Source: Dermatemys mawii (lineage: Eukaryota > Chordata > Testudines > Dermatemydidae). Taken from it: a DNA stretch of 64,000 nucleotides. The position numbers were made by a program, and so were the translations under genes. Below are positions 24,480 to 33,953 of the stretch, one piece after another (the stretch's first letter is position 1; each line of letters starts with the position of its first letter). The notes under the pieces were generated by a model. The model ran no database searches and was not told the origin of the DNA. It saw nothing but the letters and a program-made list of their open reading frames with translations. The stretch is taken from the NCBI GenBank assembly GCA_007922305.1, contig ML677333.1, positions 19,861,555 through 19,925,554 on the forward strand, written 5' to 3'.

Positions 24480-25325
24480 GCTGCAAGACATGCACGACCT
24501 GCCCCCCGCTAAGTGGTGCCTGTCAGGGTGGGGGCTTCTGCCTCGATGCCCACTGTGGCAAATTGCCAGCACTATTATGGTGGGTCCCACGCCTTCTCTT
24601 CTTGTGAAAGGCTCAGGGCACCATTTCTTGCCCCTGAACAGGGTATTAACTGCCCCATTAGTATCCTAGAGAAGAGGGAGTGGAGAGGGAGGGACCCAGG
24701 CCTGCCCTCTACTCCGGGTCCTAGCTCAGGGGCCCTGAGGATAGTGGTAAACCACCTGAATTAGCTATTCCTTCCCCTGGGCTACTTCTCTCTCCTATCC
24801 TTCAGCTTGTGGGGCTTCCTGCCCTCTCTCTACACAAACCAGGTGTCTCTTTACCTAAGGTCTGGGTCATCTTGGTTCCAGACTCTCCTCCAAACTATAC
24901 TCTGCTCAGACTCTTTTCCTCCTCCCCTGTCTGCCTGAAGCAGGGGGTTTTATTAGGTTCCTAACAGGGCCTTAATTGATTGAAGGTGTTCCAATCAACC
25001 TGCTGCCAGCTTCCCTAGTCCACAGCGAGCCACGCCTCAATTAGCTCTGAGCTTAAATATCTCCCCTCAAGCACTCTACCACAGCTCCCTGACCCTCCTC
25101 TTTCACACCACTCACAGAGCTAAAGTCCTTAGACCCCCTTTTCTCTCCCTGCAGGGCAAAAGCTCCTAATTCCACCACCCCACCACAGGGCAGAAGCCCC
25201 AAGCTCCCCGTACCCTGTTTTGTAGGTGGAGAAGGGGGATCGTGGGAGGCTCTGGGAGCTGTACTTTAACTGTAAAAGAGTCACATGCGGCCCATGACCC
25301 ACAGAGTCATGATGCCTGCTATATT
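24480..25325. repeat. Composite of unclassified interspersed repeats
   Basis: A GC-richer block, distinct from its AT-rich neighbours. The part from about 25225 contains GGAGCTGTACTTTAACTG, AGAGTCACATGCGGCCC and ATGACCCACAGAGTC, which resembles the end of a hAT-type element. The part near 24940-25050 (GGGGGTTTTATTAGGTTCCT, CAATCAACCTGCTGCC) looks LTR-like. No terminal duplication was found, so the classes are guesses. Confidence 0.3.
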
Positions 25326-25639
25326 CTTTCACCTTGAGTCATCTCAAAGAATCTTTCTTCTGTATAAGTCTCTGTGAATTGCCACAGCAGATCTCAACTG
25401 TAGCTTTAACTTTGTGTGTTGCATAACTCATCTTTGTGCTTGCTTAGTAAATATAAATTACCATTCAGGTCACAATGACCTGTCAGCACTCTAAAAATAG
25501 ATACTTCCCTTCTTCCTTCACAGTATTAAGTATACTACTATCAAGTTTAGGATGTATTTCATAGAACTTTCATCTTTTTTTAATCTTTGGTCCATATTTC
25601 TTGCCATTCCTTCTTAAATTCTCTCTTAACCAAGCTTTT

Positions 25640-26600
25640 GAAGTCTGTTTACTCAGTGGGATCTTTATATCAATCTCTTCCTCATTTTTAAGGCATTTTT
25701 AGCTGCTTTATCTGCTATTTCATTGCCCGATATCCCACTGTGTGCCAGAATCCACACAATTAATATACACACATCTAAATGTACTGTCTCCATAGTTAAG
25801 AACAAAATTTCATTAAGCCATTCCTGCTTTTCACTGGCTTTCCTGGCTAGAACACATCCAAGAGAGAAAATCACTTGGTTTATGTTTCCTTAAAGTGAAG
25901 GATCCCTTAGGGGTTTGCTTCCCCTCTCTTTATAGCTTAGTGAAACTTGGAAATGTACTCTTTTGAAGGGCACTCCCACATAAAGTTCATTAGTTCATGC
26001 TATGAAGGAGCCATCAGACCTGAAAAATAAGGTTCCATGCTACCTCCTCCCCTGCTCTTAATTGCTACTATACAAATTATTTCTTCCTGCTGCAAACTTC
26101 TATAGTATGAATAGGCCATTGAATTTGGTCCACACCTGGACTGAGGTATCAGCCTCTTTCTTTTGCTTTGAGAAAACCAGTTTATCAACTCCCCAACATA
26201 CCTGGTTTAAACACACTTTGGTCATATACTTTAAAGCATAATATTAGTGAGTATTCATAATTCCAACATGCAACATTGTTACACATATTTTATAATGATA
26301 TTACTTACCACTGTGTTATTAGTTTTCAGAAGATACCAAACAAGCTATGTGTTATACAAAAATCATTGTAGTACTGTGTAACGTGTGAATATAAGGCTAC
26401 CTAGAGGCCACAATCTCTTTATCAGTGCCAGCAGTATGCCCATTAATTCAATTGTCCTAATGGCCACAGAATAGGATAGTCTTATAGATCTCTTAAATCC
26501 AAATTCAGGGATCAAAAAATGCCATTTCCCCTCTACCCATATTGCCACCTCTGATAGAGATTTGGCAATCATGACCGCATTTGTCATGTATAAACTCATA
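25640..26600 (-). pseudogene. RNase H domain of LINE copy A, split and decayed
   Basis: The 26363-26599 frame carries F-G-F-K-R-S-I-R-L, T-I-E-L-M-G-I-L-L-A-L and I-F-T-R-Y-T-V-L-Q. These correspond to the RNase H pieces that normally read xAELxAILLAL and xFTDSxSALQ; the catalytic D of FTDS is replaced by R. The 25665-25874 frame carries L-N-E-I-L and V-W-I-L-A-H-S-G-I-S-G-N-E-I-A-D-K-A-A-K-N-A-L. That is the RNase H C-terminal signature W-I-P-A-H-x-G-I-x-G-N-E-x-A-D-x-x-A-K. In intact proteins the two pieces are only a few residues apart; here they are separated by about 480 bp. Confidence 0.8.
25880..26362. mobile_element. Unidentified insertion of about 480 bp inside the RNase H domain
   Basis: Both flanks are consecutive pieces of one RNase H domain, so this block is extra sequence. 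It has no recognised coding motif. It contains TACCTGGTTTAAACACAC near 26201 and TATTTTATAATGATATTACT near 26288, an AT-rich pattern that could belong to an LTR or long SINE. No convincing terminal repeats or target duplication are visible, and the boundaries are set only by where RNase H homology stops. Confidence 0.5.
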
Positions 26601-26829
26601 AATCTTACTCGGTATATTTAATGGTCTTCCTCTTCCCTTGGTTTATTGTATATTTCCAAATCCATGACTAGAGAGAAAACTGTCCAGCTATGGTTTGATT
26701 TCCCATGACTAAAGATTTTAATTTCTTCCAGTCCTTCCTTGTCATTCAAGTCTTTTACCCATCTTTTGACCCTGTTAGCACGTACACATTTGCAGTGCTC
26801 AAATACCCAGCTGTCCTTGTATATTCACT

Positions 26830-27186
26830 GAGTAGTCTTATCTTCACTATTTCCATTAACCTTAGCCTGAAAGGTTAAATCTAACAATTTCATCTTTAAA
26901 GTTATGGACATTTCTCGAGTTGCTACCTGCTGTACACACATAAGAGCCATAATACTCATACCACATGCAATTCACAGAGCTTGGGCTTGGACTGGCTCTA
27001 GTCTAAGTGTTTATTTAAAAACTGAATTATAGGTTTGTCATCTAAAATTTATAACTGGTCTTATTAGTGCCCTAATACAGCATCAGCAATTTGTTCTATC
27101 TGAACCCCTGTTGTTCCCAGCAATACTTTTAAGCAGATATACCCTATCTTTACATTTAGTCTTGATATTATCTACATGACACTCCC
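26830..27186 (-). pseudogene. RT C-terminal region of LINE copy A
   Basis: The minus-strand translation contains V-Q-A-Q-A-L and then V-Q-Q-V-A-T-R-E-M-S. This is the region following the RT fingers/palm in I-type ORF2, normally read as L-D-x-I-Q-A-Q-A-L-R-I ... A-L-Q-V-E-x-G-E-x-P. Upstream (27060-27180) the frame is weakly recognisable (T-N-K-T-S-Y) and stops where the CR1 is inserted. Many stops and frameshifts are present. Confidence 0.6.
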
Positions 27187-27955
27187 ATATATGACAGCAA
27201 GGACAAGAGCAGAGTCCTGCATTTAGGACAGAAGAATCCTATGAACTGCTGCAGGCTTGGGAATGACTGGCTAAGCGACCTGCAGAAGCTGGATATGAGT
27301 CAGCAGCATGCCCTTGTTGCCAAGAAGGCTAACAGCATATTGGGCTGCATTAGAAGAAGCATTGCCAGAAGATTAAGGGAAGTGATTATTCCCTTCTGTC
27401 TGACACTGGTGAAGCCACATCTGGAGTATTGGATCCAGTTTTGCCACTCAACACCCTCCCCCCCGCACTACAGAAAGGATGTGGACAAATTGGAGAAAGT
27501 CCAGCAGAGGGCCAACGAAAATGATTAGGTGGCTGGGCACATTACTTATGAGGAGACACTGATGGAACTGGGCTTATTTAGTCTGCAGAAGAGAAGAGTG
27601 AGGGGGGATTTGATAGCAGCCTTCGACTACCCGAAGGGGGGATCCAAAGAGGATGGAACTAAGCTTTTCTCAGCTATGGCAGATGACATAACAAGGAGCA
27701 ATGGCCTCAAGTTGCAGTGTGGGAGGTCTAGGTTGGACAGTAGGAAAAACTATTTAGCTAGAAAGGTGGTGAAGCACTAGAATGGGTTACCTGGGGAGGT
27801 GGTGGAATCTCCATCCTTAGAGGTTTTTAAGGCCCACCTTGTCAAAGCCCTGGCTGGGATGATTTCTTTGAGGTTGGTCCTGCTTTGAGCAGGGGGTTGA
27901 ACTAGATGACCTCCTGAGTCTAGTCCAACCCTAATCTTCTATGATTCTATGATTC
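27187..27955 (+). mobile_element. CR1 LINE, 5'-truncated, inserted in LINE copy A
   Basis: The two frames at 27241-27528 and 27529-27780 are pieces of the CR1 ORF2 C-terminal region: [38 protein letters not shown] and R-K-N-Y-L. A frameshift joins them near 27525. A short deletion removes the E-K-D-L-G-V-T-V piece after W-L-S-D at about 27278, and a C8 run (27461-27468) marks a small expansion. The 3' end is TCTTCTATGATTCTATGATT. It lies in opposite orientation to, and inside, the RNase H LINE. Confidence 0.92.
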
Positions 27956-28130
27956 CTAAGAATGTAAAATTCTGAACTACAGATGATGTTAGGGCAATAG
28001 GTCTAAATGCATCAGGTCTTGTGTGTAATTTGCCAGATTTTGCTATCAGTGTAACCACCGCTTGCTTTTATTTTCTTCAAAATATTCTTCCCTGCCCCTC
28101 CACAAAACTCTTTACTTTGATTAGTATCAC
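27956..28130 (-). pseudogene. RT N-terminal fragment of LINE copy A
   Basis: The minus strand at about 27960-28025 reads R-P-D-A-F-R-P-I-A-L-T-S-S-V-V-Q-N-F. F-R-P-I-A-L-T-S is the conserved RT entry block (YRPIALTSxLxK) of non-LTR retrotransposons. The piece ends directly at the CR1 tail, which places the insertion or an associated deletion just inside the RT domain. Confidence 0.7.
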
Positions 28131-28229
28131 TACTAACTTTTTTTTGGAGCTTTTTTGCTAAAATGTCCATTAAAATGTCTATAAAGAAGCTGGAATGTTA
28201 CATAGATACTCATCACACTTATTCCTAAA

Positions 28230-28940
28230 GCATCACCAATTTCCTTTTCTAAGGCTCCAGGTGGAGATTACTTCAGTGTTTTCAATATTACCTTGACCTT
28301 GATATGTAATTAGCATAGGGAAGTGATCATTTTCCATTCTGTCTTCTTTATAGATTTCCCAGCTGCATTTACTTGCTATACTGCTTGTTGCAGTTCCCAG
28401 ATCTAAACTTGAAAAGGTTCCATCCACCAAATTAAATCTAGCAGGTGCTCCACTATTTAGCAACACCAAGTTGTGCATGTTAATGAAATGTTCCAGGCAT
28501 TTGCCATTTTAATCAATCAGTTTTCCTGCTCCCCATAATTTATTATGACTATTAAGATGTCCACAAATAAACTCCTTGACACTTTAACATAACTCAAATG
28601 TAGTTTTTTACATTACTTGTAAACATTACAGAGTTATACAAATGAATTACTATTGTTGTGCATAGGAATCTCTACAGTGCTGTATTCAAAACTTAAATTC
28701 TGCATGTCTATTTCAATGTAACTAAGACTTTCTTTATAAAAATATAGACCCCCTGTTCTTCTTCATCTTCTTTTGCTGTTGTGGCTGAATACATTATATC
28801 CTGGAAGTTTAAACATAAATATGCTTACCAGCCATGTTGTTCGTACACATATCGCATCAGGTTTGTTTTTCATTTCAAACACAATTCTATTTAATTCCTG
28901 ACTATGTGTTATTAAAATATGCACATTCTAGACAAAAGAA
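28230..28940 (-). pseudogene. AP-type endonuclease domain of LINE copy A
   Basis: The frame 28233-28478 carries L-N-S-G-A-P-A-R-F-N, G-T-F-S-S-L-D-L, S-S-I-A-S-K-C-S-W-E and R-M-E-N-D-H-F-P-M. The last is the conserved S-D-H-x-P block with S changed to N. Upstream (28790-28930) the translation shows M-K-N-K-P-D-A-I-C-V-R-T-T-W-L. That is the N-terminal block of the family (K-P-D-V-I-C-V-Q-E-T-W-L) with the catalytic E changed to T. Copy C has the corresponding blocks at 49840-50430. The domain is broken by stops between the two blocks. Confidence 0.8.
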
Positions 28941-28959
28941 TCATCAGAACTAATGTCAT

Positions 28960-29240
28960 TTAAACAGAATTATCAACTTCATTTAAAACTGCTTGAATGC
29001 AATCTGTAAATATTTTTCTGCTACTTTTGCTGTAATTTTTATTTCAGTCTTCTTCCATGTCTTTGAAGTGCAATCAATCATTTCTATCATAAATGCTATA
29101 CATTTCTCTTTCCGACAAGCAGTACATTTTCCTCTATTCCCCTTGTATTATTTTTCCTGCTCTGAGCTGCATATTGTTGTACCAGTAACTTTTTCCATCA
29201 CTTGCACTTTCCTCCTTCTCCACTTTTTGTTGTGAATATG
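28960..29240 (-). pseudogene. C-terminal end of ORF1 of LINE copy A
   Basis: The minus strand shows F-M-I-E-M-I-D-C-T-S-K-T ... E-I-K-I-T-A-K-V-A-E-K-Y-L. This aligns with the region of copy C near 49640-49730 (F-I-T-E-I-I-N-C ... A-K-T-G-E-K-Y-L), just before the endonuclease start. The zinc-knuckle part of ORF1 is missing here, so the element is truncated at its 5' side. Confidence 0.55.
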
Positions 29241-29335
29241 TTTTAGTAGCTTGTAGTAGGGTTCATTTGGGACTAGCAGGCCTAGTGGTCAGGCTATGGT
29301 GCAATAGTCTCTGAGTCTTCAGGTGGCCTTACCAG

Positions 29336-29840
29336 CTAATCTGAAGGCCTAGCAGCCCAGTTACAGTTTGCCATCTTCTGGTGCTCCCTGCGTTCCCTGA
29401 GTTGAGTGGAGAGGGGAATAAGAGAGGGGAGGAGGATCAAGATCTCCCTCTTCACTTGGTCCCAGGCCAGTGCCCAAGGCAGATAGACTGTAGCATAGTC
29501 ATGGGACCAACAGACTTTCTTGGAAACTGCATCCTTGATAAGGTTTTTCAGTGGGGCTGCAATTTTGGTTAAATCTAGAATAAACCATCTATAATATCCT
29601 TCTAATCCCATCATACCTGCCTCTGTTGTGGACTCAAAGCATTCGTCTAAGATTTGAATTTTCCCTGCTAATGGGTGTGGGCACCCCATCCCCACCATAT
29701 ACCCCGTATATGTCACCTCCCGATTAGCTAGGAGGCACTTGGATGGTACATACAGAACTTTTTAGGGCCTGCAAGACTGTCTCAATATGTGTTAGATGTT
29801 TGCTCCAGAATTTTCTAGATATGATGTTGTCATGCTGTCA
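29336..29840 (-). pseudogene. Ty3/Gypsy LTR-retrotransposon pol fragment (RT to RNase H)
   Basis: The 126-codon frame 29336-29716 contains T-Y-T-G-Y-M-V-G-M-G, G-Y-Y-R-W-F-I-L-D-L-T-K-I-A-A-P-L and V-C-W-S-H-D. These match the Ty3/Gypsy connection between RT and RNase H: L-G-x-x-G-Y-Y-R-x-F-I-x-x-F-S-x-I-A-x-P-L-x-x-L, then the V-x-W tract. Further upstream on the same strand, about 29720-29830, W-S-K-H-L-T-H-I-E-T-V-L-Q-A-L fits the preceding RT block (usually W-x-E-H-L-x-H-L-x-x-V-L). The YLDD catalytic block is decayed. No LTRs were identified. G-Y-Y-R-x-F favours Ty3/Gypsy over a vertebrate endogenous retrovirus. Confidence 0.75.
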
Positions 29841-30310
29841 GAAGTGGCTCACAACTGTGAGTGCCAGGCACAGAACAGACTGTCAAAAATCAGGCTGGAA
29901 ACCCCAAACTGGTCGTATGTTGTATAATGAGATTTCACCAACTCAGCAACAAGTGTGAACTCCTAAAGCACTGTAACAGTCACACCATGGAGTCACAGAG
30001 AATCTGCTTGGGGACAAACTTCCACACCAATGAAAATTCTCACCGCTCCAGTGCATTGAGTTCAATCTCCTTGCTATTGCCTTCAAAAGCCTATGTTAGT
30101 TTCACCTCATTTATCTATCTCACCCAGGGCCAGATTTTTTGAAGTAGTGCAGCTCCTCTGCCCCATGCCACAAGCAGAATCTCACCATATAACCAGGTTC
30201 TCCTGCCTGAATAAGGTTCTCAGTAGAAGGAGAAATATTCCAGTAACAGAGCTGAAGCAGTGGTTCTTATGCCATTCTCTCTCCTTGCTGCTGTGGGAGG
30301 TGGGACCAGA
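29841..30310. repeat. Candidate dispersed repeat, unclassified
   Basis: The segment 29838-30030 (GTCAGAAGTGGCTCACAACT, CACCAACTCAGCAACAAGTG, GGAGTCACAGAGAATC) has a mixed composition that I associate with a dispersed turtle repeat. No second copy lies in this window, so the call is weak. The open frames at 29743-30314 show no domain. Confidence 0.25.
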
Positions 30311-30577
30311 CTAAAGGGGGCATGGTGTGGCTGGAACTTTCCTACATGCTGATGAACTGGCTCTACTGTTTCATCCTCTTGGGGCCACTGGTTTCAAGGC
30401 TGGTCTGGCACATGTGCAGCCTATGAGAAGAGAATATGATGGTGGGCTTTATATCCCAACAACCTGTGCTACGTCTGTATCTTCAGATGTAGCTGAGGAT
30501 CTGCCCCCTTGTCTCCTATTGCATCCCACACTCTCCATCCATTCTGCTTCAAAGCTACCAGCTTCAGTGTCACAGAA

Positions 30578-30672
30578 TCATAGAATCTCAGGGTTGGTAG
30601 GGCCCTCAGGAGATCATCTAGTCCAACCCCCTGCTCAAAGCAGGACCAATCACCAACCAAATCATCTCAGTG
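30578..30672 (-). mobile_element. CR1 LINE 3' end
   Basis: CAGAATCATAGAATCTCAGG, GAGATCATCTAGTCCAACCC and CTGCTCAAAGCAGGACC are the reverse complement of the CR1 3' UTR seen at 20700-20797. About 95 bp survive. The unrelated 140-codon plus-strand frame 30327-30749 overlaps it and is not a gene. Confidence 0.85.
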
Positions 30673-31769
30673 TCTGTTTATCCACTTCCACCCTATTTAC
30701 AGAGCTCCCTGAGCTGATCCACAAAAACCACTGTGCTCTCTTCTTTTAAAGCCCTCCCTCTATGAGATATAAAAAGCTTCCTAATTAAGACATACTTATT
30801 TTATCTATTTTTCATTAGATTTTATTTTTATGTTTTATCAGGCCATGTTGTAGGTCCACTGAATAGCCATATTATCTTACTGCTATTACCCCAATCCTTC
30901 CATCCTACTGTCTTCTTACAAACTATTTTCAGATAGATAGATTCAATGAGGGGTAAGTCCACCAGGTCTAGGATCTTATCTGTAATAAGATGTGCTTCAG
31001 GGTGCTGTTAAAAGAATAACAGTCTATCCATATAGAAAAGATTATTTCATCTCTAGATCACCATTTCATTTGTATGGCAAATCATTCCTTTTGCACTGAG
31101 TTACTGCATGAAATCCCTTTGCCTCAGGTAACCCACATTATTTTAACAACACTCTTGAAAATCTATGCATGATAAGAGTGAGTGCACTTTCATTATTTTA
31201 AACTCCTCCAGAGGAATCAATAGTTAGAGTTATTAACTTGACCCAACCAAAACTTCAGAATACAAATCATGTATCCCTTGGCATCCTCATAACCGTACAT
31301 CAAATAAATGCAGGGACATCTACAGGAGAACAAAAACACTTTAGCTGGAAGTGCTTTTGCCTTTCACAGGTGCAGCCTAACAAAACTACTTGGGATCACT
31401 GCTCATGTGTGATTTTAAAAAATCCTGGATGATTTGATTTTATGAAAATTTAACTTATAATTACTTGCTACTAACTCTGCTGTATGATTGTATGATATAG
31501 CTTTCACTGCACTCTCATCAGTTATTCATACCTCATGATGTGAAACAGAAAATACAATAAAAAGATTTCAATCCCTATCAAATGCTATTATCTTCTTGTT
31601 ACAACCCATCCAGTTGAAATTTAAAAATATCATGAAAAAGTCCATCTATGGACTGTGGCCATGGATGTTTGAGGGAACCAGACTAGAGGAATGAGATTTT
31701 GCTTTTGGAGGGAGAATTGGGAAAATGACGAATGACCTCCTCAAAATCCTGGGGGAAATTGGAGAGGAA

Positions 31770-31862
31770 GGAGGAAATCCTCAGCTGGGGTAAACTATCA
31801 TACACCCATTGAAGCCAATGGAAAGAGAACAATTTACGCTAACTGAGGATTGGCCCCAGAGT
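31770..31862. repeat. Old non-autonomous repeat remnant with CCCATTGAAGCCAATGG core
   Basis: The near-palindromic core CCCATTGAAGCCAATGG is followed by a GAGGATTGGCCCCAGAG end. It belongs with the remnants at 3280 and 63255. Confidence 0.4.
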
Positions 31863-33069
31863 TATTTTTCCCTCTGATCCTTGATGTTGTAAAATGAAGG
31901 ATGAGCAGATATCATTCACAGCCTTTCTTACAGATCCATGCTTCAGCTGAGCCTGATGACATAAGCCTCTGAGTTTATTTTGTATTAACTATATCCTAAG
32001 TGGTGGTACAGAATGACTTGTCTTCTGTGCTGAGTTTTATATTAATTATGAACAACACTGTCTTGAAATGTTGCATATGTATCATGTTTTATTCAACCAT
32101 CTGTTCATCATTTTTACAAACTGCACATCAATCTATAGTAAATATGACAGCTAGGATAAACATCATGTCATCTCTTGGTTATAGATACACTTATTATAAA
32201 CAAGCATGATCTGTACACCCCTTTTCCTCAAACTATTTCAACAGTGTTGACATAAATGGTACCTGCTGCCCCAAACATTGAAGTGTCAACACTCAGTGCG
32301 TCATTCATAAATTATTTATTTCAATGATTGGTAGTTCACCAGACATACTTGGACAGAAAGAAAGAAAGAAGAACGAGAGGAGGCCAATGAAGCTAAGAGA
32401 TTTGGCTGGAGAAATAAAAGCATATACCTAGATAACTGCAAGATAGCTCCAGACTTCCCTCCTTAAGGTAAAAGGACTGGCTTACCGCTTAAAAAAGGAG
32501 CATGCATATGGAAGGCCATGTAAGGGTTTCTGTATCCTTCTTTTGTGTCTGTGCATGCAAAGCCATGATCAAGATAGTAGAGACAAGTCTAGTGTATTTT
32601 ATTTAAAACATTCCTTTAACTGATTCCCTACAACATTTTCAGTCATTAATCAAGGACTTCTACAGATTTAAGAGATTTTGTCTTGAGCTAGCTGAAAATG
32701 AAAGAAGAAAAAGATTCCAAATATCCAGTGAAGTCTCAGATCATACATTATACCTTTTAACAGTGCAAATAAGAATTTCTTAAAAAATCTTATTATAAAC
32801 AGAAGCTGTAACATATTATTTGAAAGCAAAAATAATTTTAATTCAATATACATGTTTCATTAAGGATTAACATGGTCACTAAGTTATAAAAATGTCTCTA
32901 ATTACATCACAGACTAAATGGCAGAACTCAAATTCACATAATCTGTGAATTTACCACACTTGCATTATGCTTTTACAGCTTGTTTTCAAAAATGTTCAGG
33001 TTGCATTACCGTAACTCTTCGTTTCCTGGTTTTCAGAGTAACCGAACTCGACATTCTGGAAGGGCATGA
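31863..33069. other. Unannotated AT-rich non-coding stretch
   Basis: Only a short GAAA run near 32357-32370 is distinctive. No gene-like frame or repeat end was recognised. Confidence 0.5.
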
Positions 33070-33525
33070 GGCCTCAGGGCCAGATTAACCTTTTGTGGGT
33101 GTGGCACTAAACATATCTGTGGGCTTCCATGGCATGGGGGGGTGGTCAGTCCCCAAAGTGAGGAAGGGGCAAAAGGCAAATACAGTGGAGTATAGTGGTG
33201 TGTGGGAGGATGTCAGTACCCAGACCAAGGCAAGGTCTGGGGCAAGCAGAGAGAGAGAGGTGGGGGATAAGACAGGATCCCCCCAAGGCAGCATGGAGAT
33301 GGTACCTACCTCTCTCTGCCAGAGCCAGGTCCTCGAGAGCCAGTTCTCCCTCCCTCCAGCTCTGTTGCAGCTCCTCCAGGCAGCAGCAACTACTCTTCTA
33401 TTCTTCTGGCAGAGAGGCTGGTTGTGGTTACTCCAGTCATTGAACTTTTAGTGTCCAGTCAACACAGCCAGGTCCACTTTTCAACTGGATTTTCTGGTTG
33501 AAAACCAGACACTTGGCAACAGGAG
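33070..33525. repeat. Candidate composite of two GC-rich non-autonomous repeats
   Basis: The left part begins CAGGGCCAGATTAACCTTTT with GGGTGTGGCACTAAACATA, resembling a known turtle hAT-like end. The right part (33425-33525) has TTACTCCAGTCATTGAAC, TTAGTGTCCAGTCAACAC and GGTTGAAAACCAGACACTTG, with an internal inverted repeat between TTTTCAACTGGATTTTC and the GGTTGAAAACC segment. Boundaries and classes are uncertain. The open frames at 33085-33451 are chance openings here. Confidence 0.35.
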
Positions 33526-33664
33526 CAACGGAACAGGGAGGCGGGGCCAGAGGGCCATAGCTCCATCACTTTTAAAAGTGGGAGTTTTCTAATGTTTATA
33601 CAGCTAGATAAGAAAATGAGTGGATATAAGGTATCAGAGGGAATAAATTGGGAACACTGGAAAC

Positions 33665-33953
33665 TAAGGGTAGGTCTACATTACCAGATGGTGGGTAGAG
33701 ATCGATCTTTTGGGGTTTGATTTATTGCATCTAGTCTAGATGTGATAAATCAATCCCTGAGCGCTCTCCCGTCGACCCCGGAACTCCACCGCGCCAAGAG
33801 GCACAGGCAGAGTCAATGGAGGAGCAACCCCAATGGGGGAGAAGACGCCAAGGTAAGGCAACCTGAATATGTCGACTTCAGCTACGCTATTCACATAGCT
33901 GAAGTTGCGTATGTTAGTTCGATCCCCACCCACTCCGTGTAGACCAGGGCTAA
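33665..33953 (+). mobile_element. Harbinger-like MITE with TAA target duplication
   Basis: The body is 33668-33950 (283 bp). Its ends are GGGTAGGTCTACATTACC and, reverse-complemented, GCCCTGGTCTACACGG, sharing GGTCTACA. It is flanked by TAA (33665-33667) and TAA (33951-33953). A 3-bp TWA duplication is the PIF/Harbinger signature. The interior has no transposase. It contains the near-palindromes TAGTCTAGATG and TTCAGCTACG ... CATAGCTGAA. Confidence 0.75.

Larger units (their letters stand above)
25330..29240 (-). mobile_element. RNase H-bearing I-clade-like LINE, copy A, interrupted
   Basis: From high to low coordinates the minus strand shows in order: the C-terminal end of an ORF1, an AP-type endonuclease, an N-terminal RT fragment, the RT C-terminal region, an RNase H domain and an ORF2 C-terminal tail. 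This order (EN-RT-RNase H) defines the I group of non-LTR retrotransposons and is absent from CR1, L1 and L2. Copies B (46960-48210) and C (48780-50600) are paralogous. Copy A is interrupted by a plus-strand CR1 (27187-27955) and a block of about 480 bp inside RNase H. The central RT, including the catalytic residues, is not recognisable. Boundaries are estimates; the exact clade (I, Nimb or relative) needs a phylogeny. Confidence 0.75.

Noticed and set aside
29336..29840. Endogenous retrovirus pol
   Set aside because: The G-Y-Y-R-x-F-I and following I-A-x-P-L residues fit Ty3/Gypsy retrotransposons better. No env-like or retroviral LTR sequence was seen nearby.
30327..30749. 140-codon plus-strand open frame
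   Set aside because: It runs through an antisense CR1 3' end (30578-30672), so part of its sequence is transposon UTR. No domain.
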